From: Sphingobacterium sp. UGAL515B_05
Lineage (GTDB): Bacteria; Bacteroidota; Bacteroidia; Sphingobacteriales; Sphingobacteriaceae
Direction: 5' to 3'
NCBI RefSeq assembly: GCF_033097525.1
Contig: NZ_CP109907.1
Location: forward strand, 930,001 to 994,000
DNA length: 64,000 nt
A model generated the notes under the pieces. It did not search any database, had not been told where the DNA came from, and worked only from the letters and a program-made list of their open reading frames with translations. The position numbers and the translations under genes were made by a program. Below, piece after piece: positions 9,215 to 18,485 of this stretch. Position 1 is the first letter of the stretch. Every line of letters begins with the position of its first letter.

Positions 9215-9301
9215 ACATCTCCCCTGTCTTTATTAATTTGGTGTATCTCTCCCCTACCTAACCCTTTGCAAAAATTTATGCATTTGCGTTTTTTCAACAA
9301 A

Positions 9302-9601
9302 CTATGATTTCTGTCTCTTTCCTTCAATTTCTTTTTTAAGATCCAATTCTACCCAAAAGCCAAAAATAGGGATCAAAGAAGCCAAGAAATATTTCACGGC
9401 CTTTAATATAGGCCACTTGTATTCTACAGTTGACATGATCAGCATAACGACGAAGATAACGACAAAGAAGCCATGAATGGAACCGGCTATTTTGACTGCT
9501 TCGGGGATTCCCGCGAAATATTTCAACGGCATGGCAATAAAAAACAAGCAAATGGTGGAGATTGCTTCCCACAGGGCGATCTGTCTGAATATTCTTAACA
9601 T
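9302..9601 (-). CDS. DUF3817 family small membrane protein
   Basis: A 99-residue integral membrane protein with about three hydrophobic helices (near residues 7-27, 37-58 and 68-88) and a charged C-terminus. The order FRQIALWEAISTICLFFIAMP, then GSIHGFFVV, then a final YKWPI/FGFWVELDL matches the DUF3817 family, whose members sit in the cytoplasmic membrane with no known reaction. The Glu in the first helix and the HG in the second are the conserved polar positions. It is a lone minus-strand gene between plus-strand genes. Confidence 0.8.
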   Translation of the reverse strand: MLRIFRQIALWEAISTICLFFIAMPLKYFAGIPEAVKIAGSIHGFFVVIFVVMLIMSTVEYKWPILKAVKYFLASLIPIFGFWVELDLKKEIEGKRQKS

Positions 9602-9846
9602 AATGATAAACTGTGTATTGTGAACTTCAAAAATAAGACTCTAAAAACGCTTTAACTATTATTTTTCCCCCTTTGACCAGGATGTGACATTCAGCTAGAA
9701 ACAGCGACAGCGTTTTATCAGAAACCGCCAATTTTACAATAAATAGTTCATATTCATCAGAAAAAATGCGTACTTTTGAATGAATATATGCTTCACAGAT
9801 TTTGTCATTTGAAGCTATAACACTCAACTACAGAATATTTATTTAT

Positions 9847-11235
9847 ATGAATTACGACATCATTGTAATCGGTAGTGGTCCAGGCGGGTATGTTGCTGCC
9901 ATTAGAGCCGCTCAGTTAGGGTTCAAAACAGCGATTATTGAACGCGAATCATTAGGCGGAATCTGTCTAAACTGGGGCTGTATCCCTACAAAAGCATTAT
10001 TGAAAAGTGCTCAGGTATTTGAATATTTAAACCATGCCGCTGATTACGGCATCAATGTTCAAGGTGGTGAGGCTGATTTTGACGCTATTGTCAAAAGAAG
10101 TCGCGGGGTTGCTGAAGGAATGAGTAAAGGTATTCAGTTCTTGATGAAAAAGAATAAAATCGACGTCATCAATGGAACTGCAAAAATTAAAAAAGGTGGT
10201 AAAATCGATGTAAAAGGTGCAGACGGTTCTACTAAAGAATATTCGGCAACACATACCATCCTAGCGACTGGTGCACGTTCACGTGAATTGCCTAATTTAC
10301 CTCAAGATGGTAAAAAAATCATCGGCTACCGTCAAGCAATGACGCTTCCTAAACAACCAAAATCTTTAGTTGTTGTTGGCTCAGGTGCTATCGGTGTTGA
10401 GTTCGCTTATTTCTATAATGCAATCGGAACAAAAGTAACTATCGTAGAGTTTATGGATAGAATCGTTCCTGTTGAAGATGAAGAAATTTCAAAACAATTA
10501 GAGAAAAGCTTAAAGAAACAAGGTATTACCATCTTAACGAAATCTGAAGTTCAATCCGTTGACACAACAGGTGAGTTGAGCAAAGTTTCTATCAAAACAG
10601 AAAAAGGTACTGAAGTTATCGAAGCAGAGATTGTATTATCGGCTGTTGGTATCGCTCCAAATATCGAAAATATCGGCTTGGAAGAGGTTGGTGTAAAAAC
10701 GGATCGCGGCCGTGTTGTTGTAGATGATTTCTACAAAACAAACATCGAAGGTGTATATGCGATCGGTGACATTGTTAAAGGCCAAGCCTTGGCTCACGTT
10801 GCCTCAGCAGAAGGAATCACTTGTGTGGAAAAAATCAAAGGTCTACATGTTGAACCTATTGACTACAATAATATCCCAGGCTGTACATATTGCTCCCCAG
10901 AAATTGCTTCTGTAGGTTATACCGAAAAAGCGGCGAAAGAAGCTGGCTATGAAATTAAAGTTGGTAAATTCCCATTCTCAGCTTCTGGAAAAGCGTCAGC
11001 TGCTGGTGCGAAAGATGGCTTTGTTAAAGTTATCTTTGATGCTAAATATGGTGAGTTCCTAGGCGCACACCTTATCGGAGCCAATGTTACAGAAATGATT
11101 GCGGAAGTTGTTGTGGCCCGCAAACTGGAAACAACAGGTCATGAAATGATTAAAACGATCCATCCTCACCCAACAATGAGTGAAGCGATTATGGAAGCTT
11201 GTGCTGATGCTTACGGTGAAGTGATCCACTTGTAG
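9847..11235 (+). CDS. lpdA: Dihydrolipoyl dehydrogenase (E3), copy 2
   Basis: Second lipoamide dehydrogenase, 462 residues from ATG 9847. That start is chosen because the protein then begins MNYDIIVIGSGPGGY, exactly as copy 1; the frame is open further upstream to 9802. Redox cysteines are Cys40/Cys45 in GGICLNWGCIPTK. The NAD fold GSGAIGVEF and the C-terminal HPHPTMSE with His441 are present. The GGICLNWGCIP signature is typical of bacterial pyruvate/branched-chain complex E3s, which suggests that the two copies serve different complexes (inference). It ends in a very strong bidirectional terminator shared with the convergent LacI-type gene. Confidence 0.96.
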   Translation: MNYDIIVIGSGPGGYVAAIRAAQLGFKTAIIERESLGGICLNWGCIPTKALLKSAQVFEYLNHAADYGINVQGGEADFDAIVKRSRGVAEGMSKGIQFLMKKNKIDVINGTAKIKKGGKIDVKGADGSTKEYSATHTILATGARSRELPNLPQDGKKIIGYRQAMTLPKQPKSLVVVGSGAIGVEFAYFYNAIGTKVTIVEFMDRIVPVEDEEISKQLEKSLKKQGITILTKSEVQSVDTTGELSKVSIKTEKGTEVIEAEIVLSAVGIAPNIENIGLEEVGVKTDRGRVVVDDFYKTNIEGVYAIGDIVKGQALAHVASAEGITCVEKIKGLHVEPIDYNNIPGCTYCSPEIASVGYTEKAAKEAGYEIKVGKFPFSASGKASAAGAKDGFVKVIFDAKYGEFLGAHLIGANVTEMIAEVVVARKLETTGHEMIKTIHPHPTMSEAIMEACADAYGEVIHL

Positions 11236-11248
11236 TATTAAAACAAAT

Positions 11249-11294
11249 AAAACTAAAAAGGGGAAAATCTAACGATTTTCCCCTTTTTAGTTTT
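11249..11294. terminator. Strong bidirectional terminator between lpdA copy 2 and the LacI-type gene
   Basis: A 21-bp perfect inverted repeat with a TAAC loop. The stem begins AAAACTAAAAAGGGG and is flanked by A on one side and T on the other, so it can end transcription from both convergent genes. Confidence 0.9.
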
Positions 11295-11316
11295 ATGATC
11301 GAATGGTTAATAGCGA

Positions 11317-12321
11317 TTACATAACCAATCGCGACTTAAAGACGATCTGCTGATCGACAATTTCGGTGTTGTCAATGCGTTCAAATAAAATTTCAGCCGC
11401 TTTACGCGCTTGCATTCCCGGAAATTGCTCTATGCGTCCCATTGGCGGATTTTCCATATATTGCCATAACGGATAGTTGGCATAACTAATAAAGAAAATA
11501 TCTTGATTTAAGACAAGCCCCTTTTGTCTGGCCGCTTTCATCAAATCAAGTGTAACAAAGTCATTAAAAGATATAATTGCAGAAGGTCGCTCAGACATCG
11601 CAAATATACTATCCATAGCCTTTTCATTTCCTTCCGTACTCAGGTCTGTTTCGATGATATTCTTTTCTAGAATATCCATACCATTCCTTTTCATGGCGGA
11701 TAGATAAGCTACTTTTCGATCTTCACTAGCCGGCAAGGTTTTCGGCCCATTTACAAGTGCAATAACTTTATGTCCACGCGCTACGAAAGCATCCACAGCT
11801 TCGTTCATACCCGTAGAAAGATCGCTTTGTACTTTATTGATATTGGGTAAGCTAGGTACACAGTCAAAGAAGACAATCGGTATACCAGACGCTTCCAATT
11901 TCTCAATGAATTCTAAATTGGTCGTCTTCTTCCCTATAGACATCAAAATCCCATCGACACGATGGTTTTTAAATGTTTTCAAGATCTGTTCTTCTCGATC
12001 AGGATCGTCCAATGATTGTCCCATCAAAACAGTATATCGGTGTTCTGACGCAACATTTTCAATTTCACTGATCGCAAAAGAAAAAAATGGTTCAGACAAA
12101 CTCGGTAAGATAACAGCAATCGTAAAAGTTTTACGCTGCTTGAAGAATATAGCCGTTTGATTGGGTTCATAATTCAATTCTTCGGCCATTTTTTTTACGC
12201 GCATTGTTGTTACCAATCCAATACTAGGATGATCATTCAATGCTCTAGAAACCGTCGAAGGACTGATTTTCAGCTTCTTGGCAATTTCTTTAATCGTGGC
12301 AGGCTTGTTCACTTTATTCAT
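11317..12321 (-). CDS. LacI/GalR family transcriptional regulator
   Basis: DNA-binding repressor with an N-terminal LacI helix-turn-helix (ATIKEIAKKLKISPSTVSRALN, about residues 6-28) and hinge (LNYEPNQTAIFFKQRKT). A periplasmic-binding-protein-like sensor domain follows from about 60 to the end. The start at 12321 gives 334 residues and places the HTH right at the N-terminus; the frame extends 16 codons further upstream, but those add nothing conserved. Such regulators usually respond to a sugar or nucleoside. No catabolic genes lie next to it here, so its target is unknown. A palindrome at 12405-12417 is a possible operator. Confidence 0.93.
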   Translation of the reverse strand: MNKVNKPATIKEIAKKLKISPSTVSRALNDHPSIGLVTTMRVKKMAEELNYEPNQTAIFFKQRKTFTIAVILPSLSEPFFSFAISEIENVASEHRYTVLMGQSLDDPDREEQILKTFKNHRVDGILMSIGKKTTNLEFIEKLEASGIPIVFFDCVPSLPNINKVQSDLSTGMNEAVDAFVARGHKVIALVNGPKTLPASEDRKVAYLSAMKRNGMDILEKNIIETDLSTEGNEKAMDSIFAMSERPSAIISFNDFVTLDLMKAARQKGLVLNQDIFFISYANYPLWQYMENPPMGRIEQFPGMQARKAAEILFERIDNTEIVDQQIVFKSRLVM

Positions 12322-12404
12322 AAATCCAAGGGCTTTATATAAAAATAGGGCTTTTATATCCCTAATCATAATTTTTTCTCAACAATATCGACAACGACTT
12401 TAAT

Positions 12405-12417
12405 AACAATTATTGTT
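12405..12417. promoter_or_regulatory. 13-base palindrome upstream of the LacI-type gene, possible operator
   Basis: AACAAT-T-ATTGTT is a perfect inverted repeat around one base, about 85 bases upstream of the regulator start. It lacks the central CG common in LacI-family operators, so autoregulation is only a suggestion. Confidence 0.3.
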
Positions 12418-12448
12418 GGTAGATTCAACAAAGATACTGACTGTAAAG

Positions 12449-12979
12449 TTAGTCTACAAATTGAATTGCGGTCGTGTCTACCGTAAACTCATTGGCGAGG
12501 AACTCCAATGGATCAATTCCCCTAAAAACAAGTTCATCCTTAAAGTAAACTTTTATATCATCCCCATATTCACCCCAATCCACAAATTTGACTTTATTGA
12601 GCTGTTCTAGCGGATTTCCTTTCGTCAAAATACAAACATGTTTATCTGCGGCTTTTAACTGCCTAAACAGCGTATGAATATGATCAAACAAATGTAACCG
12701 TAGCGGCAAAATTGCATTGACATGAAGCCGCTCAAAATTCTCCTTATATTTTTGATCAAATCCAAAAGTTTGCTGCGCATGTTCGAACAATAAATTCTCA
12801 CCTTGATGCTCGAGGTGATTTTTCATAAATTGAACCAAATCTGCTTGAGCCGGAACAGTCTCTGTAAATTCTATAAAATTAGCAAAAAGATAATATACTT
12901 GAAGTAAGTAATCCTTTTTAGGAAAAACAACGTCATCTAATTCAAAAACATATACCTTTTTTTCTTCTGGGAACATCAT
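12449..12979 (-). CDS. HAD-superfamily-like protein with altered motif I
   Basis: A 176-residue protein with the outline of a haloacid dehalogenase-like hydrolase. Motif I is visible as VYVFELDDVVF at residues 9-19, followed by a helical cap-like region and motif II as VCILTKGNP near residue 115. In active HAD phosphatases motif I is DxDx[T/V]. Here the first position, the nucleophile, is Glu13 rather than Asp, and no acidic motif IV is obvious in the C-terminus. It is therefore either catalytically dead, specialised, or only distantly related. It may be cotranscribed with the next minus-strand genes, but gaps of about 80 bases leave that open. Confidence 0.65.
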   Translation of the reverse strand: MMFPEEKKVYVFELDDVVFPKKDYLLQVYYLFANFIEFTETVPAQADLVQFMKNHLEHQGENLLFEHAQQTFGFDQKYKENFERLHVNAILPLRLHLFDHIHTLFRQLKAADKHVCILTKGNPLEQLNKVKFVDWGEYGDDIKVYFKDELVFRGIDPLEFLANEFTVDTTAIQFVD

Positions 12980-13056
12980 GATATGTAAAAGCTTAAAATT
13001 AAGGGCTGTGTCGACAGGGTTAAAACCTTAATGACACTAACCACAAAAATAAGATT

Positions 13057-13536
13057 CTATTTGGACACACAAATTAATGCTAAATCCTCCCCGGAATCCG
13101 AAGCAACAAACAATCCATCCAGTGATCTTTCGAAAGTCGCTGAGTTCAATAAATCGTTGCCCTTGGACAGAAGTCTATAAGGCAAATCAGCTGGTGGATT
13201 TTCCATAACAGGAATAGCTTCAAGCAGATCCTTATCGGGGACAAGAACTGAAATCTGATATTCCTCAAATAAAACTTTGGCTGCAGCCAATGGTTCCAGT
13301 TCAAAACCACCTAAAGGCAGCACATAATCAACCTGTTGGTCTAAGCTTAATTTGAGCACCTCGTGTGCAAAAGTTGGAAGAAGGCCTTTCGGAATTTTGG
13401 CATATTTCCCCGATGCTAAAAGCAATTCGGGAATATCTTCTGAACTTGCATATACTATTTCGAAATCAGCACCAAGTCTTTTCGCGATACGCATCGCCAA
13501 AGGTCTGGTTCCGAAAGTTATGAGTATTTTCTTCAT
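13057..13536 (-). CDS. Conserved hypothetical protein, pre-ATP-grasp-like N-terminus
   Basis: A 159-residue soluble protein of unknown function. It begins MKKILITFGTRPLAMRIAKRLG, which looks like the first strand, loop and helix of a Rossmann-like or pre-ATP-grasp domain, with repeated beta-alpha units such as FEIVYASSED and VDYVLPLGGFELEP. No catalytic motif is recognisable, and it lacks the ATP-grasp domain that would normally follow. It lies 29 bases upstream of the lolD-like gene's stop on the same strand, so cotranscription downstream of that gene is likely. Confidence 0.6.
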   Translation of the reverse strand: MKKILITFGTRPLAMRIAKRLGADFEIVYASSEDIPELLLASGKYAKIPKGLLPTFAHEVLKLSLDQQVDYVLPLGGFELEPLAAAKVLFEEYQISVLVPDKDLLEAIPVMENPPADLPYRLLSKGNDLLNSATFERSLDGLFVASDSGEDLALICVSK

Positions 13537-13565
13537 TAAAAATATAGTTATAATCCGGATTACTG

Positions 13566-14219
13566 TTACACGACTAACCCATCGCGCATATGAATCGTTC
13601 GATCCGAAATTCGGGCAAGCTCCTCATTATGGGTAACGATAATAAATGTCTGCTGAAATTGATGTCTAAGATCAAAAAACAATTGATGTAAAGCGGCAGC
13701 ATTTTCCGAATCGAGATTACCTGAAGGTTCATCTGCCAAAATAATGGAAGGATCATTGATCAAGGCACGGGCCACAGAAACACGTTGTTGTTCACCACCC
13801 GACATTTCAGCCGGTTTATGGTCAATACGGTGAGAAACGCCCAACAATTCCAACAATTCCTTTGCTTTAGCTTCTGCCTCAGATCTTCCTTTTCCTTGGA
13901 TAAAAGCAGGAATACAGACATTTTCCAATGCGGTAAATTCGGGCAACAAATGGTGAAATTGAAAAACAAAGCCAATATGTTCATTTCGGAAGGCGCTCAG
14001 CTTTTTAGCACTCAATTTTTGAACATCAACACCATTTATGAATACCGACCCCTGATCGGCTTTATCCAATGTACCAATGATGTGTAACAGCGTACTTTTA
14101 CCAGCTCCTGAGGCACCAACGATACTGACAATTTCCCCTTTTTCAACAGCGATATCAACACCTTTTAAAATTGGTAATGACCCATAAGCTTTGTGAATTC
14201 CTTTGGCATGTAACATCAT
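13566..14219 (-). CDS. lolD: LolD-like ABC transporter ATP-binding protein
   Basis: ABC ATPase of the MacB/LolD subfamily (217 residues). It carries Walker [10 protein letters not shown] (about residues 35-43), a Q-loop in [12 protein letters not shown], signature MSGGEQQR, Walker [13 protein letters not shown] and the H-loop IVTHNEE. LolD energises release of lipoproteins from the inner membrane with LolC/E permeases. The [16 protein letters not shown] stretch fits LolD well, but no permease gene is adjacent. A related MacB/FtsE-type role cannot be excluded. A TATCTTTG element ends four bases before its ATG. Confidence 0.85.
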   Translation of the reverse strand: MMLHAKGIHKAYGSLPILKGVDIAVEKGEIVSIVGASGAGKSTLLHIIGTLDKADQGSVFINGVDVQKLSAKKLSAFRNEHIGFVFQFHHLLPEFTALENVCIPAFIQGKGRSEAEAKAKELLELLGVSHRIDHKPAEMSGGEQQRVSVARALINDPSIILADEPSGNLDSENAAALHQLFFDLRHQFQQTFIIVTHNEELARISDRTIHMRDGLVV

Positions 14220-14223
14220 AGGA

Positions 14224-14231
14224 CAAAGATA
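14224..14231 (-). promoter_or_regulatory. -7 element four bases before the lolD ATG (leaderless arrangement)
   Basis: On the minus strand TATCTTTG matches TAnnTTTG, and only AGGA-complement (4 bases) separates it from the start codon, so the transcript should begin at or next to the ATG. Confidence 0.5.
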
Positions 14232-14377
14232 AATAAATTTACGATACCACGCGTTTGAATAAATAAGCTGTTATTTCTCTATTCCAGCCATTTTATTTTG
14301 CCTAAATGTCAAAAAATAGATAAAAGAGCAACTTATCCCTTGTCTTATCCCCCAAAAAATTATATTTTTACGCCAAA

Positions 14378-14385
14378 TATTTTTG
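14378..14385 (+). promoter_or_regulatory. -7 element just before the sucC ATG
   Basis: TATTTTTG fits TAnnTTTG and ends three bases before the ATG at 14389. This implies a leaderless sucC message, or an unused match in an AT-rich region. Confidence 0.4.
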
Positions 14386-14388
14386 CAA

Positions 14389-15582
14389 ATGAACATTCAC
14401 GAATATCAAGGAAAGCAAATACTAAAGAGCTTTGGTGTGCGCGTACAGGAAGGTATCGTAGCAGATACTCCAGAGCAAGCTGTGGAAGCGGCCAAAAAAA
14501 TGAAAGAAGACTACAATTCTGATTGGGTTGTTGTTAAAGCTCAAATTCACGCTGGTGGCCGTGGTAAAGGTGGTGGTGTCAAGTTGGCTAAGAACTTAGA
14601 TGAAGTCAAACAAAGAGCAACTGACATCATTGGCATGCAATTAGTTACGCCTCAAACTGGACCTGAAGGTAAAAAAGTAAACAAAGTTTTGATAGCTCAA
14701 GACGTTTATTATCCTGGCGAGAGCGAAACAAAAGAATTCTACATGTCTGTATTATTAGACCGTGCTAAAGGACGTAACATTGTTATGTACTCTACAGAGG
14801 GTGGTATGGATATCGAAGAAGTTGCAGAAAAAACACCACACTTGATTTTCAAAGAAGAAATCGATCCAAAAGTAGGCTTACAAGGATTCCAAGCACGTAA
14901 AATTGCTTTCAATCTTGGTCTTTCTGGTGCTGCGCATAAAGAAATGGTGAAATTTGTTGCCGCTCTTTACAAAGCATACGATTCTACAGACTCTTCTATG
15001 TTTGAGATCAATCCGGTATTAAAAACTTCAGACGACAAGATCTTAGCAGTTGATGCGAAAGTAAATCTTGATGAGAACGCCTTATACCGTCACCCAGATT
15101 ACGCTGCTATGCGTGACGTAACGGAGGAAGATCCAACAGAAGTTGAAGCTGGTGAATCAAACCTAAACTACGTTAAATTAGATGGTAACGTAGGTTGTAT
15201 GGTAAATGGTGCTGGTTTAGCAATGGCTACAATGGATATCATCAAATTAGCTGGTGGTGAACCTGCAAATTTCTTGGACGTAGGTGGTACTGCAAATGCT
15301 GAAACTGTAAAAGCTGGTTTCAATATCATTTTAAAGGACCCTAACGTAAAAGCGATCTTGATTAATATCTTCGGTGGTATTGTTCGTTGTGACCGTGTTG
15401 CTCAAGGTGTAATTGATGCTTACAGCGAAATCGGTAACATCCCTGTTCCAATCATCGTTCGCCTTCAAGGTACAAATGCTGAAGAAGCGAAAAAATTAAT
15501 TGATGAGTCCGGTTTACAAGTTTATTCTGCAATCTTATTGAAAGAAGCTGCTGAATTGGTAACGAAAGTATTGAAAGGTTAA
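14389..15582 (+). CDS. sucC: Succinyl-CoA ligase (ADP-forming) beta subunit
   Basis: TCA-cycle succinate-CoA ligase beta chain, 397 residues, which with SucD interconverts succinyl-CoA and succinate with ATP formation. The N-terminal ATP-grasp domain opens with [17 protein letters not shown] and has the Gly-rich [13 protein letters not shown]. The C-terminal CoA-ligase domain has [15 protein letters not shown] and [15 protein letters not shown] 14389 is chosen because the family starts MN(I/L)HEYQ; a TTG two codons earlier is in frame. sucD is not adjacent on either side, so the two subunits are encoded apart. It ends in its own strong terminator. Confidence 0.97.
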   Translation: MNIHEYQGKQILKSFGVRVQEGIVADTPEQAVEAAKKMKEDYNSDWVVVKAQIHAGGRGKGGGVKLAKNLDEVKQRATDIIGMQLVTPQTGPEGKKVNKVLIAQDVYYPGESETKEFYMSVLLDRAKGRNIVMYSTEGGMDIEEVAEKTPHLIFKEEIDPKVGLQGFQARKIAFNLGLSGAAHKEMVKFVAALYKAYDSTDSSMFEINPVLKTSDDKILAVDAKVNLDENALYRHPDYAAMRDVTEEDPTEVEAGESNLNYVKLDGNVGCMVNGAGLAMATMDIIKLAGGEPANFLDVGGTANAETVKAGFNIILKDPNVKAILINIFGGIVRCDRVAQGVIDAYSEIGNIPVPIIVRLQGTNAEEAKKLIDESGLQVYSAILLKEAAELVTKVLKG

Positions 15583-15601
15583 TTCCTTTAATCATCATAA
15601 C

Positions 15602-15635
15602 AAAAAACGCGGACTATAACTAGTCCGCGTTTTTT
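15602..15635 (+). terminator. Terminator after sucC
   Basis: A 15-bp perfect stem (AAAAAACGCGGACTA / TAGTCCGCGTTTTTT) with a TAAC loop, 19 bases after the sucC stop. Confidence 0.9.
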
Positions 15636-15844
15636 GTTTCTAATCTTCGTATCGTTCGCGACACAAACAAAAAGTTCTCTTCTTAGCAAACCTATATTCC
15701 ATAGCAAAACGAGCTGTGTGCCATTTCCCAATGTTTGAGTTTTCACCTGTCTTTATTTCAAAATATATTTTCCTTATGAGGTTAACGAACCTTCATAAAG
15801 TGAATTAAATCAACATTTATAGCCAATAAACCAACAGAATAGCT

Positions 15845-15852
15845 TATTTTTG
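15845..15852 (+). promoter_or_regulatory. -7 element upstream of asnS
   Basis: TATTTTTG fits TAnnTTTG, 51 bases before the asnS ATG, predicting a leader of about 45 bases. The rest of the sucC-asnS gap (15636-15844) shows no gene or conserved RNA that I can recognise. Confidence 0.45.
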
Positions 15853-15903
15853 TATTGCTTTTTTAACAAAGCATCTTTTACAAGTCAATCTCCAAAAATT
15901 AAG

Positions 15904-17349
15904 ATGGAACACACAAGAATAAAGGAACTATTGAATGCCACAGAATTTGGCAAAGAGGTCGTTGTTAAAGGTTGGGTAAGAACTTTCCGCAACAATCAGT
16001 TTATAGCAATCAATGACGGTTCGTCAATCAATAATATTCAAGCAGTTGTCGATTTTGAAAATACACCTGAAGATATCTTAAAACGTATCACCACTGGAGC
16101 AGCAGTCCGCGTAAAAGGTCAATTGATAGAATCATTGGGTAAAGGGCAAAAAGTTGAAGTTAAAGCTACCGAGGTAAGCATTATTGGCGACTCTGACCCC
16201 GAAAAATATCCATTACAGCCTAAAAAGCATAGCTTAGAATTTTTACGTGAAATTGCGCATTTGCGTTTCCGTACCGGAACATTCAATGCGGTATTCAAGG
16301 TGCGTAATGCTTTAGCATTTGCGGTACATAAGTTTTTTCAGGAAAACGACTTTGTCTACATGCATACACCAATCATCACAGGTTCGGATGCGGAAGGTGC
16401 TGGAGAAATGTTTCAGGTTACAACCCTGGATTTAAAAAACCCGCCACGCAAAGAAAATGGAGATATCGATTTCAAGGAAGACTTCTTTGGAAAATCGACG
16501 AACCTTACGGTATCGGGACAACTGGAAGGTGAGCTTGGTGCCATGGCATTTGGAAACATCTACACGTTCGGTCCGACATTTAGAGCGGAAAACTCAAATA
16601 CAACACGTCACTTAGCCGAATTTTGGATGATCGAACCCGAAATGGCTTTCTATGAATTAGAAGACAATATGGACTTGGCCGAAGCTTTGCTGAAATATGT
16701 CATCAAATACGCTTTGGAAACTTGTCCAGAAGAAATCGAGTTCCTCAAAAATCGTTTGTTGGAAGAAGAAAAATCCAAGCCCGCTGCAGAACGCTCAGAA
16801 TTAAACCTTGTTGAGAAATTAAATTTCGTATTAACAAACGATTTTGAACGCGTTACCTATACCGATGCTGTTGAAATATTAAAGCGTAGCAAACCAAACC
16901 AAAAGAAACAATTCAAATATTTAATTGATGATTGGGGGGCAGATTTACAATCGGAACACGAACGCTATTTGGTTGAAAAACACTTCAAGAAACCTGTTAT
17001 CTTAACAGACTATCCACGCGAAATCAAGTCCTTCTATATGAAGCAAAATGAGCCGGATGCGCAAGGAAGAAACACCGTACGTGCCATGGATATTCTTTTC
17101 CCAGGTATTGGTGAAATGGTCGGTGGTTCGCAGCGTGAAGAAAATCTTGATCGTTTACTTGATCGTATGGCTGAAGTTGGTATTCCCGCAGAAGAAATGG
17201 AGTGGTTCTTGGATACACGCCGTTTTGGATCGGTACCGCATTCTGGATTTGGCGTAGGTTTTGAACGCCTCGTTTTATTCACGACAGGAATGACCAATAT
17301 CCGCGACGTCATTCCATTCCCACGTACGCCGAAAAACGCAGAATTTTAA
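15904..17349 (+). CDS. asnS: Asparaginyl-tRNA synthetase
   Basis: Class IIb aminoacyl-tRNA synthetase charging tRNA-Asn, 481 residues from ATG 15904. The N-terminal OB-fold anticodon-binding domain starts [15 protein letters not shown]. The catalytic core shows motif 1 region [18 protein letters not shown], motif 2 [21 protein letters not shown] and motif 3 [25 protein letters not shown] and the [13 protein letters not shown] ending are AsnRS-type rather than AspRS-type. The frame is open 18 codons upstream, but those residues are not conserved. It is monocistronic, with its own promoter-like element and terminator. Confidence 0.97.
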   Translation: MEHTRIKELLNATEFGKEVVVKGWVRTFRNNQFIAINDGSSINNIQAVVDFENTPEDILKRITTGAAVRVKGQLIESLGKGQKVEVKATEVSIIGDSDPEKYPLQPKKHSLEFLREIAHLRFRTGTFNAVFKVRNALAFAVHKFFQENDFVYMHTPIITGSDAEGAGEMFQVTTLDLKNPPRKENGDIDFKEDFFGKSTNLTVSGQLEGELGAMAFGNIYTFGPTFRAENSNTTRHLAEFWMIEPEMAFYELEDNMDLAEALLKYVIKYALETCPEEIEFLKNRLLEEEKSKPAAERSELNLVEKLNFVLTNDFERVTYTDAVEILKRSKPNQKKQFKYLIDDWGADLQSEHERYLVEKHFKKPVILTDYPREIKSFYMKQNEPDAQGRNTVRAMDILFPGIGEMVGGSQREENLDRLLDRMAEVGIPAEEMEWFLDTRRFGSVPHSGFGVGFERLVLFTTGMTNIRDVIPFPRTPKNAEF

Positions 17350-17353
17350 TATA

Positions 17354-17394
17354 AAGAACAACAGCCAAAACAAAATATTTTGGCTGTTGTTCTT
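17354..17394 (+). terminator. Terminator after asnS
   Basis: A 17-bp perfect stem (AAGAACAACAGCCAAAA with its complement) around a 7-base loop, four bases after the asnS stop. Confidence 0.85.
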
Positions 17395-17498
17395 TTAGAT
17401 ATAGCGTATCTGAAGACAGATAGTAACCATTGCCCAATTGGCATCCTTCAATAGGGCTTGAGATCAAACCTAATTCAGGTACTTAACAACAATAGAAA

Positions 17499-18119
17499 AT
17501 GCTTATTAAGATATATAACGACAACCCCAACCCCAAGGCAATAGAACAGGCGGTTGATATTCTTCGACGTGGTGGTGTAATCATCTACCCTACCGATACC
17601 GTATATGGTATTGGCTGTGATATCACGCAACAAAAAGCCATAGAACGAGTATGTGAAATTAGAGGGCTAAAGCCTGAAAAAGCAAATCTATCATTTATAT
17701 GTTATGATTTAACAGATATTTCGCAATACACAAAATCCTTCGATACCTCCGTTTTCCGCGTATTAAAAAAAGCCTTACCTGGACCTTTTACTTTTATTTT
17801 TAATGCAACAACTAAAGTCCCTAAGCTCCTAAGTTCCAAAAAGAAGACTGTGGGTATCCGTGTCCCAGACAATAATATTGTTCGTGAAATAGTCAAACAA
17901 TTAGGCAACCCTATTGTGACAGCCTCCATTCACGATGAAGATGAAATTATTGAGTATTCTACTGATCCTGAATTAATTCACGAAAAATACGAAGATCTAG
18001 TTGATGCTGTTATAGATGGCGGTTATGGCGATAATGTCGCATCTACCGTGGTCGATGTTACCGAAGGAACTTTTGATGTTATTCGTGAAGGAAAAGGTGA
18101 TTTGGAGCAATTCCTATAA
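17499..18119 (+). CDS. Sua5/YciO/YrdC family protein (threonylcarbamoyl-AMP synthase)
   Basis: A 206-residue YrdC-fold protein. The family makes threonylcarbamoyl-AMP from Thr, bicarbonate and ATP for the t6A37 tRNA modification. Visible motifs are GGVIIYPTDTVYGIGCD near residues 25-41, IRGLKPEKANLSFICYD, ALPGPFTFIF and VGIRVPDN. LKPEKANLSF is closer to the YciO branch than to the KRP(x)PL motif of canonical TsaC, so the family assignment is firm but the exact reaction is not. No C-terminal Sua5 domain is present. It is the last plus-strand gene before the candidate origin region. Confidence 0.88.
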   Translation: MLIKIYNDNPNPKAIEQAVDILRRGGVIIYPTDTVYGIGCDITQQKAIERVCEIRGLKPEKANLSFICYDLTDISQYTKSFDTSVFRVLKKALPGPFTFIFNATTKVPKLLSSKKKTVGIRVPDNNIVREIVKQLGNPIVTASIHDEDEIIEYSTDPELIHEKYEDLVDAVIDGGYGDNVASTVVDVTEGTFDVIREGKGDLEQFL

Positions 18120-18193
18120 AAAAACCAACTTTCAATAGAAACTCCCCTTATTAACTATTTGCAAAATTCCCAGCAGCAGCATTGTTGGTAATT

Positions 18194-18412
18194 TGTGCAT
18201 AAACCACTCCATCAACATACTTATCAACAAAATAGACTACTTATTAACACAAGAAATGTTAATAAGCAGTCTGTTGACATGGACATATTAACACAAAATG
18301 TGTATAACCGACCACTTATCAACATCGAATTGTTAATAACGCAAACCGAAAGGATTCAAAAAAGTAACAAAATGTGTAAAACTAGGGGTTATACACATAA
18401 AAATGTGTATAA
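18194..18412. other. Candidate replication origin: cluster of DnaA-box-like 9-mers
   Basis: Within about 220 AT-rich bases there are four exact TTATNCACA boxes: 18194-18202 (minus), 18299-18307 (minus), 18389-18397 (plus) and 18404-18412 (minus). There are also two TTATCAACA (18221-18229, 18316-18324) and three TTATTAACA (18241-18249, 18257-18265 minus, 18331-18339 minus). The 366-base gap 18120-18485 holds no credible gene; an 87-codon frame running through the repeats has no protein-like character. dciA-like and recF genes, both replication-linked, lie 1.3-3 kb to the right. The neighbouring genes point towards the cluster rather than away, which is not the usual origin bias. Confidence 0.6.
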
Positions 18413-18485
18413 GATAACATTCATCGACAAATTCGCTAAATATCGTGTTTATAAATAAACTATACTAACAGAACTCTGTGGAAAG

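Noticed and set aside
9336..9572. 78-codon minus-strand frame overlapping the DUF3817 gene
   Set aside because: Shadow frame; the other frame has the family's helices and conserved Glu/His.
9802..9846. N-terminal extension of lpdA copy 2
   Set aside because: The 15 extra residues precede a perfect family N-terminus and have no counterpart in copy 1.
11249..11294. Perfect 21-bp inverted repeat as a possible mobile-element end
   Set aside because: Position between convergent genes and A/T flanks make it a terminator; no partner repeat or transposase is near.
12157..12342. Plus-strand frame opposite the LacI-type HTH
   Set aside because: Antisense shadow of a well-supported regulator.
13057..14219. 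Antisense plus-strand frames opposite lolD and the 159-residue gene
   Set aside because: They lie opposite strong minus-strand coding motifs and have no independent support.
14298..14522. 74-codon plus-strand frame across the sucC start
   Set aside because: Out-of-frame shadow of sucC; sucC itself matches its family from residue 1.
18195..18458. 87-codon plus-strand frame
   Set aside because: It runs through the DnaA-box repeats; its residues reflect repeated TTATNAACA/TGTGTATAA units and show no protein-like pattern.
18120..18485. Repeated 9-mers as a CRISPR array
   Set aside because: Repeats are 9 bases long, in both orientations and irregularly spaced; no cas genes.
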